Positions 24,324-35,099 of a stretch of 64,000 nucleotides of DNA are shown in pieces; within the stretch, counting starts at the first letter, position 1; every line of letters begins with the position of its first letter. The DNA is taken from contig WHVD01000001.1 of the NCBI GenBank assembly GCA_015178975.1, forward strand, positions 1,116,001 through 1,180,000, read 5' to 3'. Source of the stretch: Hysterangium stoloniferum (taxonomy: Eukaryota > Basidiomycota > Agaricomycetes > Hysterangiales > Hysterangiaceae). Made by a program: the position numbers and the translations under genes. Under the pieces are notes generated by a model. It was given only the letters and a program-made list of their open reading frames with translations. It ran no database searches and was not told the DNA's origin.

Positions 24324-25189
24324 TGTTAAGAGTTGTTCATGGAGCTTATCAGAGGGTTTCCAGAGAAACCCATGGGAAAGCTGGTAGGACTTGGCTTCAG
24401 CTTATAGGCTGCACCCTCGTGAGATCGTGTTGTCCAATTTCTGATGGGCAGATGGGAATCCTGGGAGTCTGGGAGGGGTTCATGGGTTGAGAGGTTGGGG
24501 AGTCGACTGTGGGAATCCCATGAAAGTCGAGGGGTCAGGTGGAGATGAGTCAGGGGTCAAGATAGATAGGTCGGAGGTTGAATGATAGATGGGTTGGAGC
24601 CCATGGGCTCTGACGAGGTAAAGCGGTGTGTTTCAAGGAGGAGATTCCAGCGGAAAATGTACTTGAGATTACTGGGGAGAATCTAAGCTGATTTTCTGAC
24701 AATTGTATGTTCAACATCTGCCAGACTATATAGACTGTGGAATGTATAACATACCAAATCCAGTAATAATGAAAACTAAACTAGCAAATATGAAACAAGA
24801 TAATTAAACACCAAACTTGGTGTTAGGAATGGAATGGAGCAGAGTGGAGTCCAAATTGTGACAGGTCATTAAACCATAATGGGAATGGGGTGGGAGCAGA
24901 GTCTGAAGCGTGACAGGTCATTTGACCATAACGGGAATGGGACTCAGTTAGAGAGCTGTTGGGTTTTCCAAGTGGGGTCCAGTGACTGATGTGTGGGACA
25001 GGGTCAGAGATAGACAGGAGTGGGTTCCAGCAGGTATTCCGGTGACTGATACATGAAGTAATGAAGGTTGAGCATGGACAGGTCTGATGTCCAGAGTCCG
25101 GTGGGTTTTTCTGGTAAAGTGATAATTGGTGTGTGTAGGGTGCAGGTGCATATAAGTTAGTGCCTGGAGTCTGGTGGGATTTCCTCACA
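24324..25189 (-). mobile_element. LTR, family A, in element 2
   Basis: It begins TGTTAAGAG and carries the family A core at 24388. The right end is poorly kept (TTTCCTCACA). The left flank ATACC and right flank TTGCC do not match as a target duplication. Integrase C-terminal coding starts directly after it, so it lies at the end of whatever was inserted into the integrase. Confidence 0.65.
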
Positions 25190-25925
25190 TTGCCTCAGCC
25201 CATGCTCAAGAATTTGTCACAGACCTCCATGAACACCACAAAGAACTCCAGACCATGATAAAATCTGCCCAAGAACAATATTAGTGTTCAGTGGACAAAA
25301 ACTGGATTCCACCACCCAACTTCAAAATTGGTGACTCTGTTTTTGTCAAAGCTCAATTCTTCTGGACTACCCATCCATCAAAGAAACTCGCTGAAAAATA
25401 TTTAGGTCTGTTTGAGTTAATAGTATAAGTTGGTTCAGTTTCATGGACCCTGTGGCTTCCAGATAGCATGTGCATAGTACACCCAGTATTTCATGTCTCT
25501 ATGCTACTGCTAACACTATCCCAGACTGTGTGCAATCTCCACCCCCTCCAGTCATTATTGACAGAGAACCCAAGTTTGAAATCTCACAAATTTTGAACTC
25601 AACAATAGATAAGCATTGACACCCTTGTAAACTGCTTACTTGGTCAAATGGGCAGGTTATGAGGGAACAGATGAAGAGACATCTTGGATTTTGGCCACAG
25701 AACTCAGGAATGCCATGGAGATTGTCACTGACTTTCACACAGCTTACCCACTCAAACTGGGACCATTATCCTCTCTCTAGCCACATTCCATGGACCCCAT
25801 GTATATGTTGGACTCACTTCATTTTTTCCTTGTCACTCTATGTCTCTCTTTGCTTTTACAGGTTTCTGACTTGTCTGTGAGTCTTAGCAGACCTTCCCAC
25901 AGACTTTTTCACACTTTTATTTGAA
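25190..25925 (+). pseudogene. pol: Ty3/gypsy element 2 integrase C-end and chromodomain
   Basis: The reading resumes with AHAQEFVTDLHEHHKELQ, then KIGDSVFVKAQFF, and VHPVFHVSML. A chromodomain follows at about 25635-25745 (YLVKWAGYEGTDEETSW). Stops and frame changes are common. Part of the integrase between the Glu motif and AHAQEF is missing. A short (ATT)n run lies at 25930-25953. Confidence 0.78.
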
Positions 25926-26164
25926 TAAAATTATTATTATTATTATTATTATTGCTTTTCACTCTACATTAAATGTGGCTATGTTTTGGCCCATTTTCAT
26001 TGAACTCTTTTTGGAGCTCCACCAGCTCCTCAGCCAGCCCAGACTCCTCCCCCCCCAGGATCCTCAGAACTCCCACCCTGGGACTCCTTATATACATATC
26101 CTCCATATTCTGCCAAGAACTCCTGGAACTCCCCACAGAGTCCCCAGAGACTCTCCACCATAGC

Positions 26165-26965
26165 CCCTTGCACCTGGTTGCTCCTTTCAAGCAGCCAGAA
26201 TAGCAGGTGCAATGGCGGCTCACAATTTGGCTGTGGTCAAATATCAGCTGGATTCCTATCCCATTATGACACACTGCACCTTGCTCTGAAACCTCCCCCA
26301 TGAACAATACTGCACTTGATCAAATGTCAGAGTCAGAGTCCTTCAACAGTGCAACAATATTGGGAATGGCAGGCACAATGGCAGCTCCCGATCTGGTTGT
26401 GGTCAAATGTCAGCTGAATTCCCACCCTATTATCACACACTGGACCTTGCTCTGAAACACTCCTCAGGAATGACACTGTCCCTGATCAAACAGCAGGGTG
26501 AGAGTCCTTGAGCAGTGCAACAATGGTGGCAATGGCACCCCAATGGCGACTCGAAATTCGGCTATGGTCAAATGTCAGCTGGATTCCCATTCCATTATCA
26601 CACTGCACCTTGCTCTGACATTGTCCCCAGGATGGAAACTGCACTTGATCGAACATCAAAGTTAGACTCCTTTAACAGTGCAACAATGGCAGTAATGACA
26701 CCCTCAATGGCAGCTCGAAATTCGGCTTTGGTCAAACATCAGCTGGATTCTCATTCTATCACCACACTGTACTGTACCTCTTTCTGACATCTTCCCCACG
26801 AATGATACTGCTCTTGATCACACATCAGAGTCACTGTACTTCAACAGTACAACAACAGCGGGAATGACACCCTCAATAGTGGCTCAAAATTCGACTGTGG
26901 TCAAATGTCAGCTGGATTCCCATCCCATCATCACAACCCACCTTGCCCTGAAACTCGTTGCCTGC
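26165..26965. repeat. ~165-bp tandem repeat, five degenerate units
   Basis: The phrase TCAGCTGGATTC recurs at 26244, 26410, 26575, 26739 and 26908, giving periods of 166, 165, 164 and 169 bp. Each unit also contains AACAGTGCAACAA, AATTCGGCT and ACCTTGCTCTGA-like runs. Units differ by many substitutions. No sustained ORF crosses the array. It starts soon after the chromodomain end of element 2. Confidence 0.88.
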
Positions 26966-27418
26966 CTAATGGCTTCTGGAACTATGTAATGAGCTGTGAT
27001 ACAATGAGGTCACTAATGGCTTCGGCAGTCTTTGTAGAGCAGTCCCTTTAGATACACATAAAAAGTTATGATACAATTTTGTCTAGCCTGGATATCATAA
27101 TTAGCTTTGTAGTTCCCTAGTCAATGTCAAGATGAGCGGCACCTGTATGGTTGAGTAGAGGGTGAGTGATTAGCTCTCTGCATATGCGTGGGAAGACTCA
27201 CTGCTTACCCAACCTTAGGCAGCGAGTTTTTTTTTTTTAATACATTTGTATACTGCATCGCATAACATAGATACGTGGTGGTTGGGAGCAGGTAGGCAGC
27301 AATATTTCTGACAGAAAGGTTCGCTATGTGGTGTGATGCAATTTGCTCAAAGGCTCTAATATACACTTCATATGCCAGTGATTTCCATCTGCCTGCCAGT
27401 CTCACTATCTCAAGGCCA
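26966..27418. other. Non-coding stretch
   Basis: No gene or repeat recognised, apart from a poly-T run at 27230. It lies between the tandem repeat and the 3' end of the minus-strand host-type gene. Confidence 0.5.
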
Positions 27419-28400
27419 TCAGTTCCCCACCTTTGTCTTCCCAGTCATCCTGATGGCCCTTGGCCTTGTTTTCTGTTTCTGTTTCCCCACCTTCTTACTC
27501 TCATCCACCACCACTTCCCCAGTACTTGGGTGTTGCTCTGGACCTGTACACTTCGACCTGAAATGGTTCAAACGATGAGGAGGGAGGCTCTCTGTGACAT
27601 TGGATGTGTCACAAGTGATGGCACCTGATCTTGGGGCATGACTGGGATGGGGCTTAGGGGGAGCTGGTGGACTCGCAAGTGGGGTGACATCTGAAAGGAG
27701 AGGCACGAATGGGTCCAAGCTGGCCATTAACAACAGCAATGTTGGGGTGCTGTCTGAGTTGTCACCATCCAAATCATAACAATTAGCACTACCAGTACTG
27801 ACATTCTCCCTGTCATGTATTGTAGTTACTGATTGATCTTCTGAGTGTGATCCAGTGGCTTTGAGTGCAGCTAGAATTGTCTTTGCAGAGTTTTGTGACT
27901 GTTGAGGGATGGCCATGGTCTTTGTATTGCTTACACCGTAAAGTTGTTCATTCCACACGTTTAGTATTTTCTTGACTATGCCATTATTGACCGAAAGGAA
28001 TTCAAGGTAGGTATAAAAATCTTCCTCATAATCTATATGTATTGCCGAACCTTGATGCTGAAAGTGTGCATCATGTGATAGGGCAAAACAAGCCTGTAAA
28101 ACAAACAAATAATTAGTAAATTAGATATACTTAAAGTGCACTATTTACACAGATTGCAGTTGCAGCAATAGCTCCTGGGGTAATTTCGGATATACCCCAC
28201 TTACTCTCCTTCAGCCCCCAGACATTATTTGGTTGGTCCAGTGAGCCTGGGCCACATATAATTGCCTTGTAAAGCTGTAGATACTGTTAATAAGTTGAAA
28301 ATGAAAATGCCTAAATATGAGTCACTCACCTGAATGAGGACCGGATTGAGGAACAATTTGTTGATGTCAATTTTACTACAGTAGTTGTGGTGAAGGATAG

Positions 28401-29232
28401 TGTTATGACCGGAATTCCTGCCAGACTCTGGGCACTAACCTATATGCACCCACGCCCTATACACACCAATTGTCAGTTTACCAGAATTCCCGCCAGACTC
28501 CATACATCAGACTTGTCCATGTTTGACTTCATTACATTGTGTATCAGTCACCGGAATTCCCGCCAGACTCTGTCCCTGTCTATGTCCGACCTCGTCCCAT
28601 GCATCAGTCACTGGACCCTGCTTGGAAAACCCGTCATCCCTCTAACTGAGCCCTGTTCCCATTTTAGTCAAATGACCTGTCACAATTCAGACTCTGCTCC
28701 CACTCCATTTCCCATTATGGTTTATGACCTGTCACAATTCGGACTCCACTCCGTCCCATTCTGTTCCTAACACCAAATTTGTTTACTTATCTCGTTTTAT
28801 GTTTGCTTGTTTCGTTTTCATTATTACTTGATTTGGTATGTTATTCATTCCACAGTCTATATAGTCTGGCAGATGTTGTATATACAATCCAGTCAGAAAA
28901 TCAGCTCAGATTCTCCCAGTAATCTAGTATATTTTCTGCTCTAAACTCCTCTTTGAATTACACCACTCTCACTAGTCGGAGCCCACAGGCTCCGACGCAT
29001 CGATCTCTCAACCTCCGACTTCTCTTTCTCGACTCCCCGACCTCTCGACCCATGACCTCCAACCTATGACTTCTTGACCCATGAACTCTGCCCAGACTCC
29101 CCAGGATTCCCATCTGCCCATTTGAAATTGGACAATACGATCTCGCGAGGGCGCAGCCTATAAGCTGAAGCCAAGTCCTACTGGCTTTCCCACAGGTTTC
29201 TCCAGAAACCCACCATGTACATATCCTTAACA
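28401..29232 (+). mobile_element. Solo LTR, family A, in the DUF6698-like gene
   Basis: It starts TGTTATGACC and ends TCCTTAACA, with exact target duplication GATAG at 28396-28400 and 29233-29237. Removing the LTR and one GATAG joins EPFAAI to LHHNYCSKIDINK in one open minus-strand frame, showing that it landed in an exon. Length is 832 bp; the family core lies near 29155. Confidence 0.95.
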
Positions 29233-29410
29233 GATAGCTGCAAAAGGTTCATAATAGCTTTCGCCATTGTCACCCTCCACCCACCCAATAAATTCACGAT
29301 AATTGTTTTCACACCAGTTGTTATTTGCGAAATCAGCCATGTTGGATATGTTGAAGAGATGCAGGCCACAGATGTGATGAATGCAAGTGATAGCATCAGA
29401 ATGAGTGTGG

Positions 29411-29735
29411 TTCATTCCCTCCTTGAACTAAGTATAATCAGTGAAGAAAAATGAATAAAAAATAAAAAGAGACTTACATGGGTTTGCATGGTTCATTCCC
29501 TCCTTGAACTAAGTATAATCAGTGAAGGAAAATGAATAAAAAATAAAAGAGACTTACATGGGTTTGCATGGTTCATTCCCTCCTTGAACTAAGTATAATC
29601 AGTGAAGGAAAATGAATAAAAAATAAAAAGAGACTTACATGGGTTTGCATGGTTCATTCCCTCCTTGAACTAAGTATAATCAGTGAATAAAAATGAATAA
29701 AAAATAAAAAGAGACTTACATGGGTTTGAAAATAC
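29411..29735 (-). repeat. 80/81-bp tandem repeat made of a 31-nt exon plus its intron
   Basis: Four near-identical units start at 29411, 29492, 29572 and 29653 (periods 81, 80, 81). Read on the minus strand, each unit has an intron (GTAAGTCTC ... ATACTTAG) followed by a short exon-like piece (TTCAAGGAGGGAATGAACC..., encoding FKEGMNH). The first unit runs on into the long exon. Both splice sites and a plausible branch region are kept in every unit. Confidence 0.9.
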
Positions 29736-29962
29736 AAGTTTTCGACCAGTGCTGGGTCATGGTAGTCAGGTGGGAGCACCTTCAGCAGGTCAAGGTACTC
29801 CCCCTGTTGCTTACCCTCAATGTGTTTGAATCAGTCATCTGGATGGTATATAGGGTCTGGGGATGTCTTTAATAAAACTTCCATATTTCCAATCCAGAGA
29901 ACATAAATCAGGGTATACTTGCCAGCAATCTGGCGGATCCACTCTGCAACCTTGTCCTTACC

Positions 29963-30505
29963 TGTTAAGTGCCTTGTCGGGAACTTATTCCGGAACTATC
30001 GGAAAGTCACCAGGAAGTCGGGAACTATCAGATAGGGTTAGGACATTGGCTTCAGCTTATGTGCTGCACCTCTACGCAAATGCTCAAAGTCCTTAATTTC
30101 GAAGGTGAGACTTACGATGGAAGATATGGATATTCAGAGTTCCGAAGAGTTCCAAATATCGAGCGTACAGAAAGACAGAGGAGGGAATAAGAAACTAAGT
30201 TGATATCAGATCTAAAGTAAAGTACAAATTTGTGGAAACTAATATAAGTCTTCTTGTTATTGTACTACAAACTAAGACCACAATAAGATGGAAATGGAAG
30301 TATTCTGAAATGGTAATACAACAAGACAAATTGGGGAGACAATATTCCGAAACGGGAATATAATAAACAAACGAGTGAATACTTGTCAACAGACAAATTA
30401 CCAAATGCAGAACAAGGGAAGAATGCAGAAGATATGGTAACTATGCTGTTCTGTAGTCGGAGGTCAGAAGTCGGATATTGAAACATCTGGGAACAGGTCA
30501 TAACA
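29963..30505 (-). repeat. 3' LTR of element 3
   Basis: On the plus strand it reads TGTTAAGTGCC...GTCATAACA. It aligns without gaps to the LTR at 36362-36904; a hand count gives about 44 differences in 543 positions, nearly all transitions. It has the shared core CTTGGCTTC-type motif (ATTGGCTTCAGCTTATGTG) at 30044. Confidence 0.95.
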
Positions 30506-30689
30506 GTACCCCCCTGTTAGGCTGAAGTCCCATAGAGGTGATTAGGTACTCAGTGATTGAAGCGATGGCTGATTGTTATGTGTCGTGAAATTTACGCAAT
30601 TCTGGAGGTGAGAGTTTTGGCTGCTGGTCTGAGTATAAAAACCTCCAAATACTCAAATTAATGATTTTCTTTCTTTATCCACAACTTGC

Positions 30690-31626
30690 ATGTTGATTTG
30701 TTGGCCATTGTTCATCACTACCCCAGAAGATTCAGACACCGAAATTACCATGCTTCAAAAAATGTCGAAGGTTGAAGTACTTCAACAAAAATGACAAAGG
30801 ATGGAGAAGATGAAGTGACAACAAGAGGAGGAGGAAAAGGTGTTGATGCAGGAGTTGAAGGAGGCTGAAGAGGCGGAAAAGCGGGAGTTGGAGCGGGTGA
30901 AGGTGGAAAAGGAGGCATGGATGTGGAAGATGGTGGAGGTTCAGAGGAAGAAGGAAGAGGCGGAGAGAAAGCAGCGGGAGTCTGAGGTGGTGGAAAAGAG
31001 AAAGGAGATAAGGGAGGGAAGGTAAGTCTACACAATAAGTTTCCCTATTTTCATCTGATAACTATTGGATTCAGTGAAAGCCCTGGAGGTGGAGGTAGAG
31101 GGAGAGGCTGGGCCTTCGAGTCCCAAAGTAAGTGACTTTGTAAAAGGTCGGAAGTTGATTAACTCTCGAAACAGAAACAAAAGGTCAAAGCTCTGGAACA
31201 GATGGAAGTTGTCCACGACAGTCCATGTTATCGATGTTCGATTCAGAACATGACATGTTGGAAACAGAAGGTAAAATGGGGTGGAACTTGCTATCCCTGT
31301 GTGGTTCTCAAACTTCTGTGCACTCTCACTGTGAAGAAGGTTCCAAAAGGTGAGAAGGCTCAGAAAACTGACAATGCGGAAAATTCGGGGACAGCCAAGA
31401 TTGCAGAAACTGAAGTGCTGAATATGGATAGTACTGGCATCGAGCTCCTCAGGGACACCATAGACGCGTTAGTTTTTATCAGGACGGAACTTATGAAAAT
31501 GTGGGATGCACTGGAGTGCCATAACAATATCCAGGAAAAAGGTTTCCGTTCATTGACCCGGAATTTCCGGAGGCAAAATGAATTTCTGGAGAAGAAAGGA
31601 TATCTTGATGTAATTGCTCAATGTCC
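30690..31626 (+). pseudogene. Coiled-coil / Cys-cluster protein gene antisense within element 3
   Basis: A plus-strand gene, opposite to the element's gag-pol. A TATA-like GTATAAAAAC lies at about 30633, then a CT-rich tract and ATG at 30690 (in frame with ATG at 30750). The first part is a charged coiled coil rich in E/K/R (30840-31022). After two likely introns (GTAAGTCTAC...TTCAG and GTAAGTGAC...AACAG) comes a Cys cluster, CYRCSIQNMTC then CYPCVVLKLLC (31226-31320), spaced like a small zinc-binding module. The C-terminal helix-rich part ends at 31626. Two TGA stops near 30793 and 30814 and a frame problem at the first intron indicate decay. Similar coiled-coil/Cys proteins are common in mushroom genomes; their role is not known to me. 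Confidence 0.6.
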
Positions 31627-32796
31627 ATAAACATAATGCTATACATAATTGGATAGTAGAGGGAAGTCACTCGAATAGATGCGGAAAGTTGCTGTGTTGT
31701 AAAAACTGGTTTCAAGTTATGTGGATTAACAACGGTGTAGTTAATTTCCCCCTCTTTAGGATAGACGTCCCATCGTCAAGTCATGGCATCAGGTTTTCCA
31801 CCAAGACATCTGGGTCAGAAATGGATAATCATTTTGAAAGCGGAAAGGAATTCGGACCAGCAGGCTTGCCGGTGGGTCAAAGGTTTAGTGGTAGAAAAAT
31901 ATTCGAGATTTTTGTGATCGGTAACATGTCAACGGGAGTTACAAAACCTTTGAGGTAATGATGCCAATGTTTGAAAGCTTCAAAGATTGCCAAAAGTTCC
32001 TTATCATGAATGTCGTAGTTGAGTTCAGACACTGAAAGTGTCCGAGAAAGGAATGCGACCTGATGAATTTCACTGTCAGAATCTTGAATAGAAAGAATTG
32101 CGGCAATTGCATAATCGGAAGCATCAGTTTCCACAATAATCGGAACATCAGGCATTTTTCAAAGTCTGGAAAGCAGAGTGGCATTTGTCGTCAAAGACCC
32201 ATGGTTGAGTTTTTCAGGTAAGATGAGTAAGCAGTATTGTAATATCTGAGTAATTCTGAATGAAATGACAGTAAAAGTTTGTGAAACCTAAAAATGACTG
32301 AATGTCTTTGACTTTCCATGGTTTGGGCCAATCACGGACAACTTGAACCTTAGTTTCATCCATACAGAGACCCTCAGTTCTGATAATGAAACCTAAGTAT
32401 TCAATAGAATCCATGTCAAAGTAGCATTTTTTACTGTTGGCAAAAAGACCGTTTTTTCAGAGTCTTTGGAAGACTTTATGGACTTGTTTGTTGTGAAGAG
32501 TGGGATCCTCGGAAAATACCAAAATGTCATCCAAATAGACTATATCACATACGTCAAGCATGTCAGAAAATATATCATTAACAAAATGTTGAAAAGCGGA
32601 AGGGGTGTTGGTAAGGCTGAATGGCATAACCAACCATTCAAAGGATCCACAGCAAGTCCGAAAAGCAGTTCGCTCCCCGCAGCAATTCAGACCAAATGAT
32701 AGGCGTGTTTAAGGTCTATTTTGGTGTAGATCCGAGCTTTCCATGGGGCATCAAGTAAGTCGGTAATGAGTGGAAGTGGGTACTTATCTTTCCATG
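31491..32796 (-). pseudogene. pol: Element 3 pol: RT palm/thumb, RNase H and integrase linker
   Basis: Minus-strand coding in several frames: YPLPLITDLLD and [13 protein letters not shown] (about 32790-32710), catalytic [13 protein letters not shown] (about 32548-32510), thumb KVKDIQSFLGFTNFYCHFI (near 32300), RNase H with VETDASDYAIAAILSIQD (32140) and ELNYDIHDKELLAIFEAFK. It ends with the integrase-preceding phrase FMDIEQLHQDILS at about 31605. The HHCC and DDE parts of integrase are missing, so the element could not integrate by itself in its present form. Confidence 0.85.
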
Positions 32797-33356
32797 GAGG
32801 ATAACCCAAAACTTTAAAAATTATTTATCCACTAAAGTATATATATTTATATTGTTTGTTGTAAAATTAATATTTAATCAAATTCAGTTGATTAGGTATC
32901 ACTCTGAAGAATGCAAAAATATTAATATTGATCCTATATCTGACAAAATTTAGTCAAACAATCATCCGTAGATTATTCTTTTGGAATAAATTGCACAATG
33001 GGGATTGATACCCCAGATAGTTCTGGTTAACTCTCTAAACCAACTAAATTCAAATTATATGAAATATATTTGAAAGTTTGCTTGTATACAAGAGAATACA
33101 TCATAACCCAAAGATTAAGTCATAACCCAAATAATCTTGTTTAACCCAAATGATCTAGGTTAACCCAAATAATCTTGTATAACTATGTCATTTGTATGTA
33201 TTTTAAAAAGGCAAGCATATTTTAAAGATGAAATTTCAGGTAATTAAATATAAACTCATAGAATAAGTTGTCATGGCCAGAAGGAATAGACTCACTTAGA
33301 AAATATGAGGATTATTCAGTAAAATGTTGTATATTCAATAAAGTGTGACCATCCTC
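32797..33356. mobile_element. 560-bp MITE-like element in the RT of element 3
   Basis: The RT is interrupted between the codons for NSITW and KDKYPLPL. Target duplication CCATG at 32792-32796 and 33357-33361; terminal inverted repeat GAGGAT...ATCCTC. The interior is AT-rich with repeated CATAACCCAAATAATCTTGTTTAAC-type units (33118-33185), and has no ORF. Related copies lie at 51510-52082 and 52447-53069, which supports a mobile family. Confidence 0.85.
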
Positions 33357-33361
33357 CCATG

Positions 33362-33564
33362 TGATGGAATTTAATCCTCTGAAATCGACACAAAGTCGAA
33401 GAAAACTGTCCTTCTTTCTGATGAAAAGGACAGTGCTCCATACAGAGACTTTGAGGGACAGATAAAACCTATTGACAGATGTTCATCCAGGAACTCCCGA
33501 ATAGACGAAGGTTCCGATTGGGATAACAGGTAAATAGGTCCTAATGGAGGGTTTGAACCGGGCT
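33362..33564 (-). pseudogene. pol: Element 3 pol: RT front
   Basis: Minus-strand RT start: SIREFLDEHL, then KSLYGALSFS-like and the phrase LRLCVDFRGLNS just before the MITE. It is separated from the protease by a solo LTR (33565-34387). Frame changes are present. Confidence 0.7.
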
Positions 33565-34387
33565 TGTTAGGATATGTACAGGGCGGGTCTCCGGAGAAAC
33601 CTGTGGAATATCTGGTAGGACTTGGCTTCAGCTTATAGGCTGCACCCTCGCTGGATCATGTTGTCCAATTTCAGATGGGCGGACAGGAATCCCGGGGAGT
33701 CCGGGTGGGGGTCGTGAGTCGAGGGGTCAGAGGTCGGAGGTCGTGGGTCGTGAGTCAAGATTGGTGAGAGAGATAGATGTGCCGGAGCCCATGGGCTCCG
33801 ACTAGTGTGAGCGGTGTGATTCAAGTAGGAGTTTAGAGTAGAAAATGTATTAGATTACTGGGGGGAATCTAAGCCGATTTTCTGACTGGATTGTATGTAT
33901 GTACAACATCTGCCAGTTTAAATAGACCATGGAGTGAATGTCATACTGAATCCAGTAATGATGAAACAAAATGAGCAAAATATAAAATGGGAATAGTAAA
34001 CACCAAATTGGTGTTAGGAATAGGATGGAACAGAGTGGAGTCTGAAAAGTGACAAATCATAAACCATAATGGGAAACGGAGCAGAAGCGGAGTCCGAATC
34101 GTGACAGGTCATGTGACTAAAACAGGAACAGGGCTCTGTTAGAGAGATGACAGGTTTTCTGAGTGGGGTCCGGTGACTGACGCACGGGACGAGGTCGGAA
34201 ATAGACAGAGACGAAGTCCGGTGGGTTTTCTGGTGACTGAAACACAATGTAATGAAGATGAATGTAGACGAGTCTGACGTATGGAGCCCGGTGGGAATTC
34301 TGGTAAACTGACGATGGGTGCGTATACATAGGGCACAGGTGCATATAAGTTAGTGCCCGGAGTCTGGCGGGAATTCTGGTCATAACA
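33565..34387 (-). mobile_element. Solo LTR, family A, in element 3
   Basis: It reads TGTTAGGATATG ... GGTCATAACA on the plus strand with exact target duplication GGGCT at 33560-33564 and 34388-34392. The shared core is at about 33620-33650. It lies inside element 3, so this family A insertion is younger than element 3. Confidence 0.95.
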
Positions 34388-34392
34388 GGGCT

Positions 34393-35002
34393 CAATATTG
34401 ATTTTAAGTCGTAGGGCCTATGTGGTGCAAGCCGGTCAGCTTTTTGCTTACTGAAAATATCTGCAAAATCATGGTATTTTTCGCTGGAGTCGCAAAACGT
34501 CCAGATGCTTCATCAACTTTTAAGCTGATTAAAAAAAACACTACGATCTGTCCAGTTTACTCGCCCTAACAAATGCCGAAGCATTGATGAGAGAGATTTT
34601 TGGAGGCTCGGAGGTTTCGGCAGAAGCTGGAGGTGCCATCGAGTCCGAAAAGGCTCTGGCCGGAAGAGACACTGCAGGAGGAACAGAAGTGTTGGGAATT
34701 TGGAAATTAATACTGCCCAACACCAAGTCAATCAACAGATTATATCGGGTGAGCCAGTTGTATCCAAGAACTACCAAACAGCTAGAGTCCAACTGTGTTA
34801 CGAAAAAAGTAACCGTCTGGGATGTTCCACACAGGAACCAGATAGACATGTCACAGGCTTGGGTAATTGCTGTATTGCTAGTGCCATCAAACAGATGCAA
34901 AGAAATTGCGGGAACAGAATGGAGTTTCAGATTATGTTTCATGGCAAAGGTGGTATCTACAAAACAGTGTGTGGAGCCAGAATCTATCAGAGCTTGGAAC
35001 AC
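34393..35002 (-). pseudogene. pol: Element 3 protease
   Basis: Frame 35002-34541 starts [18 protein letters not shown], with the DSG catalytic box of a retropepsin, followed by ITQACDMSIWFLCGT and VVLGYNWLTRYNLLIDL. SLINASAFV follows near 34570, and the linker to RT continues to the solo LTR. It is nearly intact and close to the protease of element 2. Confidence 0.87.
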
Positions 35003-35099
35003 TAAATTTCCAAGAAGGTCAGAGACGAGTTTTACAAATAATGAGTCAGGATTAGAGAGAGCGGACGTGTTGAGATGGATAATCTCAGAAACACAGAGA

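Larger units (their letters stand above)
27419..29962 (-). pseudogene. DUF6698-like host gene, 3' part (interrupted)
   Basis: Spliced minus-strand gene. Readable exons: 29962-29720 (KDKVAEWIRQIAGKYTL; LPPDYHDPALVENLYFQ), 29427-28330 (CGLHLFNISNMADFANNNW), 28274-28151 (WGISEITPGAIAATAI) and 28093-27419 (ALSHDAHFQHQGS). Introns have GT-AG ends. The phrase W-x-I-x-x-ITPGAIA and its order resemble the fungal DUF6698 family, of unknown function; that assignment is from memory. The gene is broken by a solo LTR (28401-29232), by a complete retroelement at 29963, and by an in-frame TGA near 29830. A 31-nt exon plus intron is repeated in tandem at 29411-29735. Confidence 0.6.

Noticed and set aside
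30745..31035. Minus-strand Pro/Ser-rich ORF of 96 aa
   Set aside because: It is the complement of the Glu/Lys/Arg-rich coiled coil of the plus-strand gene; GAG/GAA-rich DNA reads as Pro/Ser-rich on the other strand.
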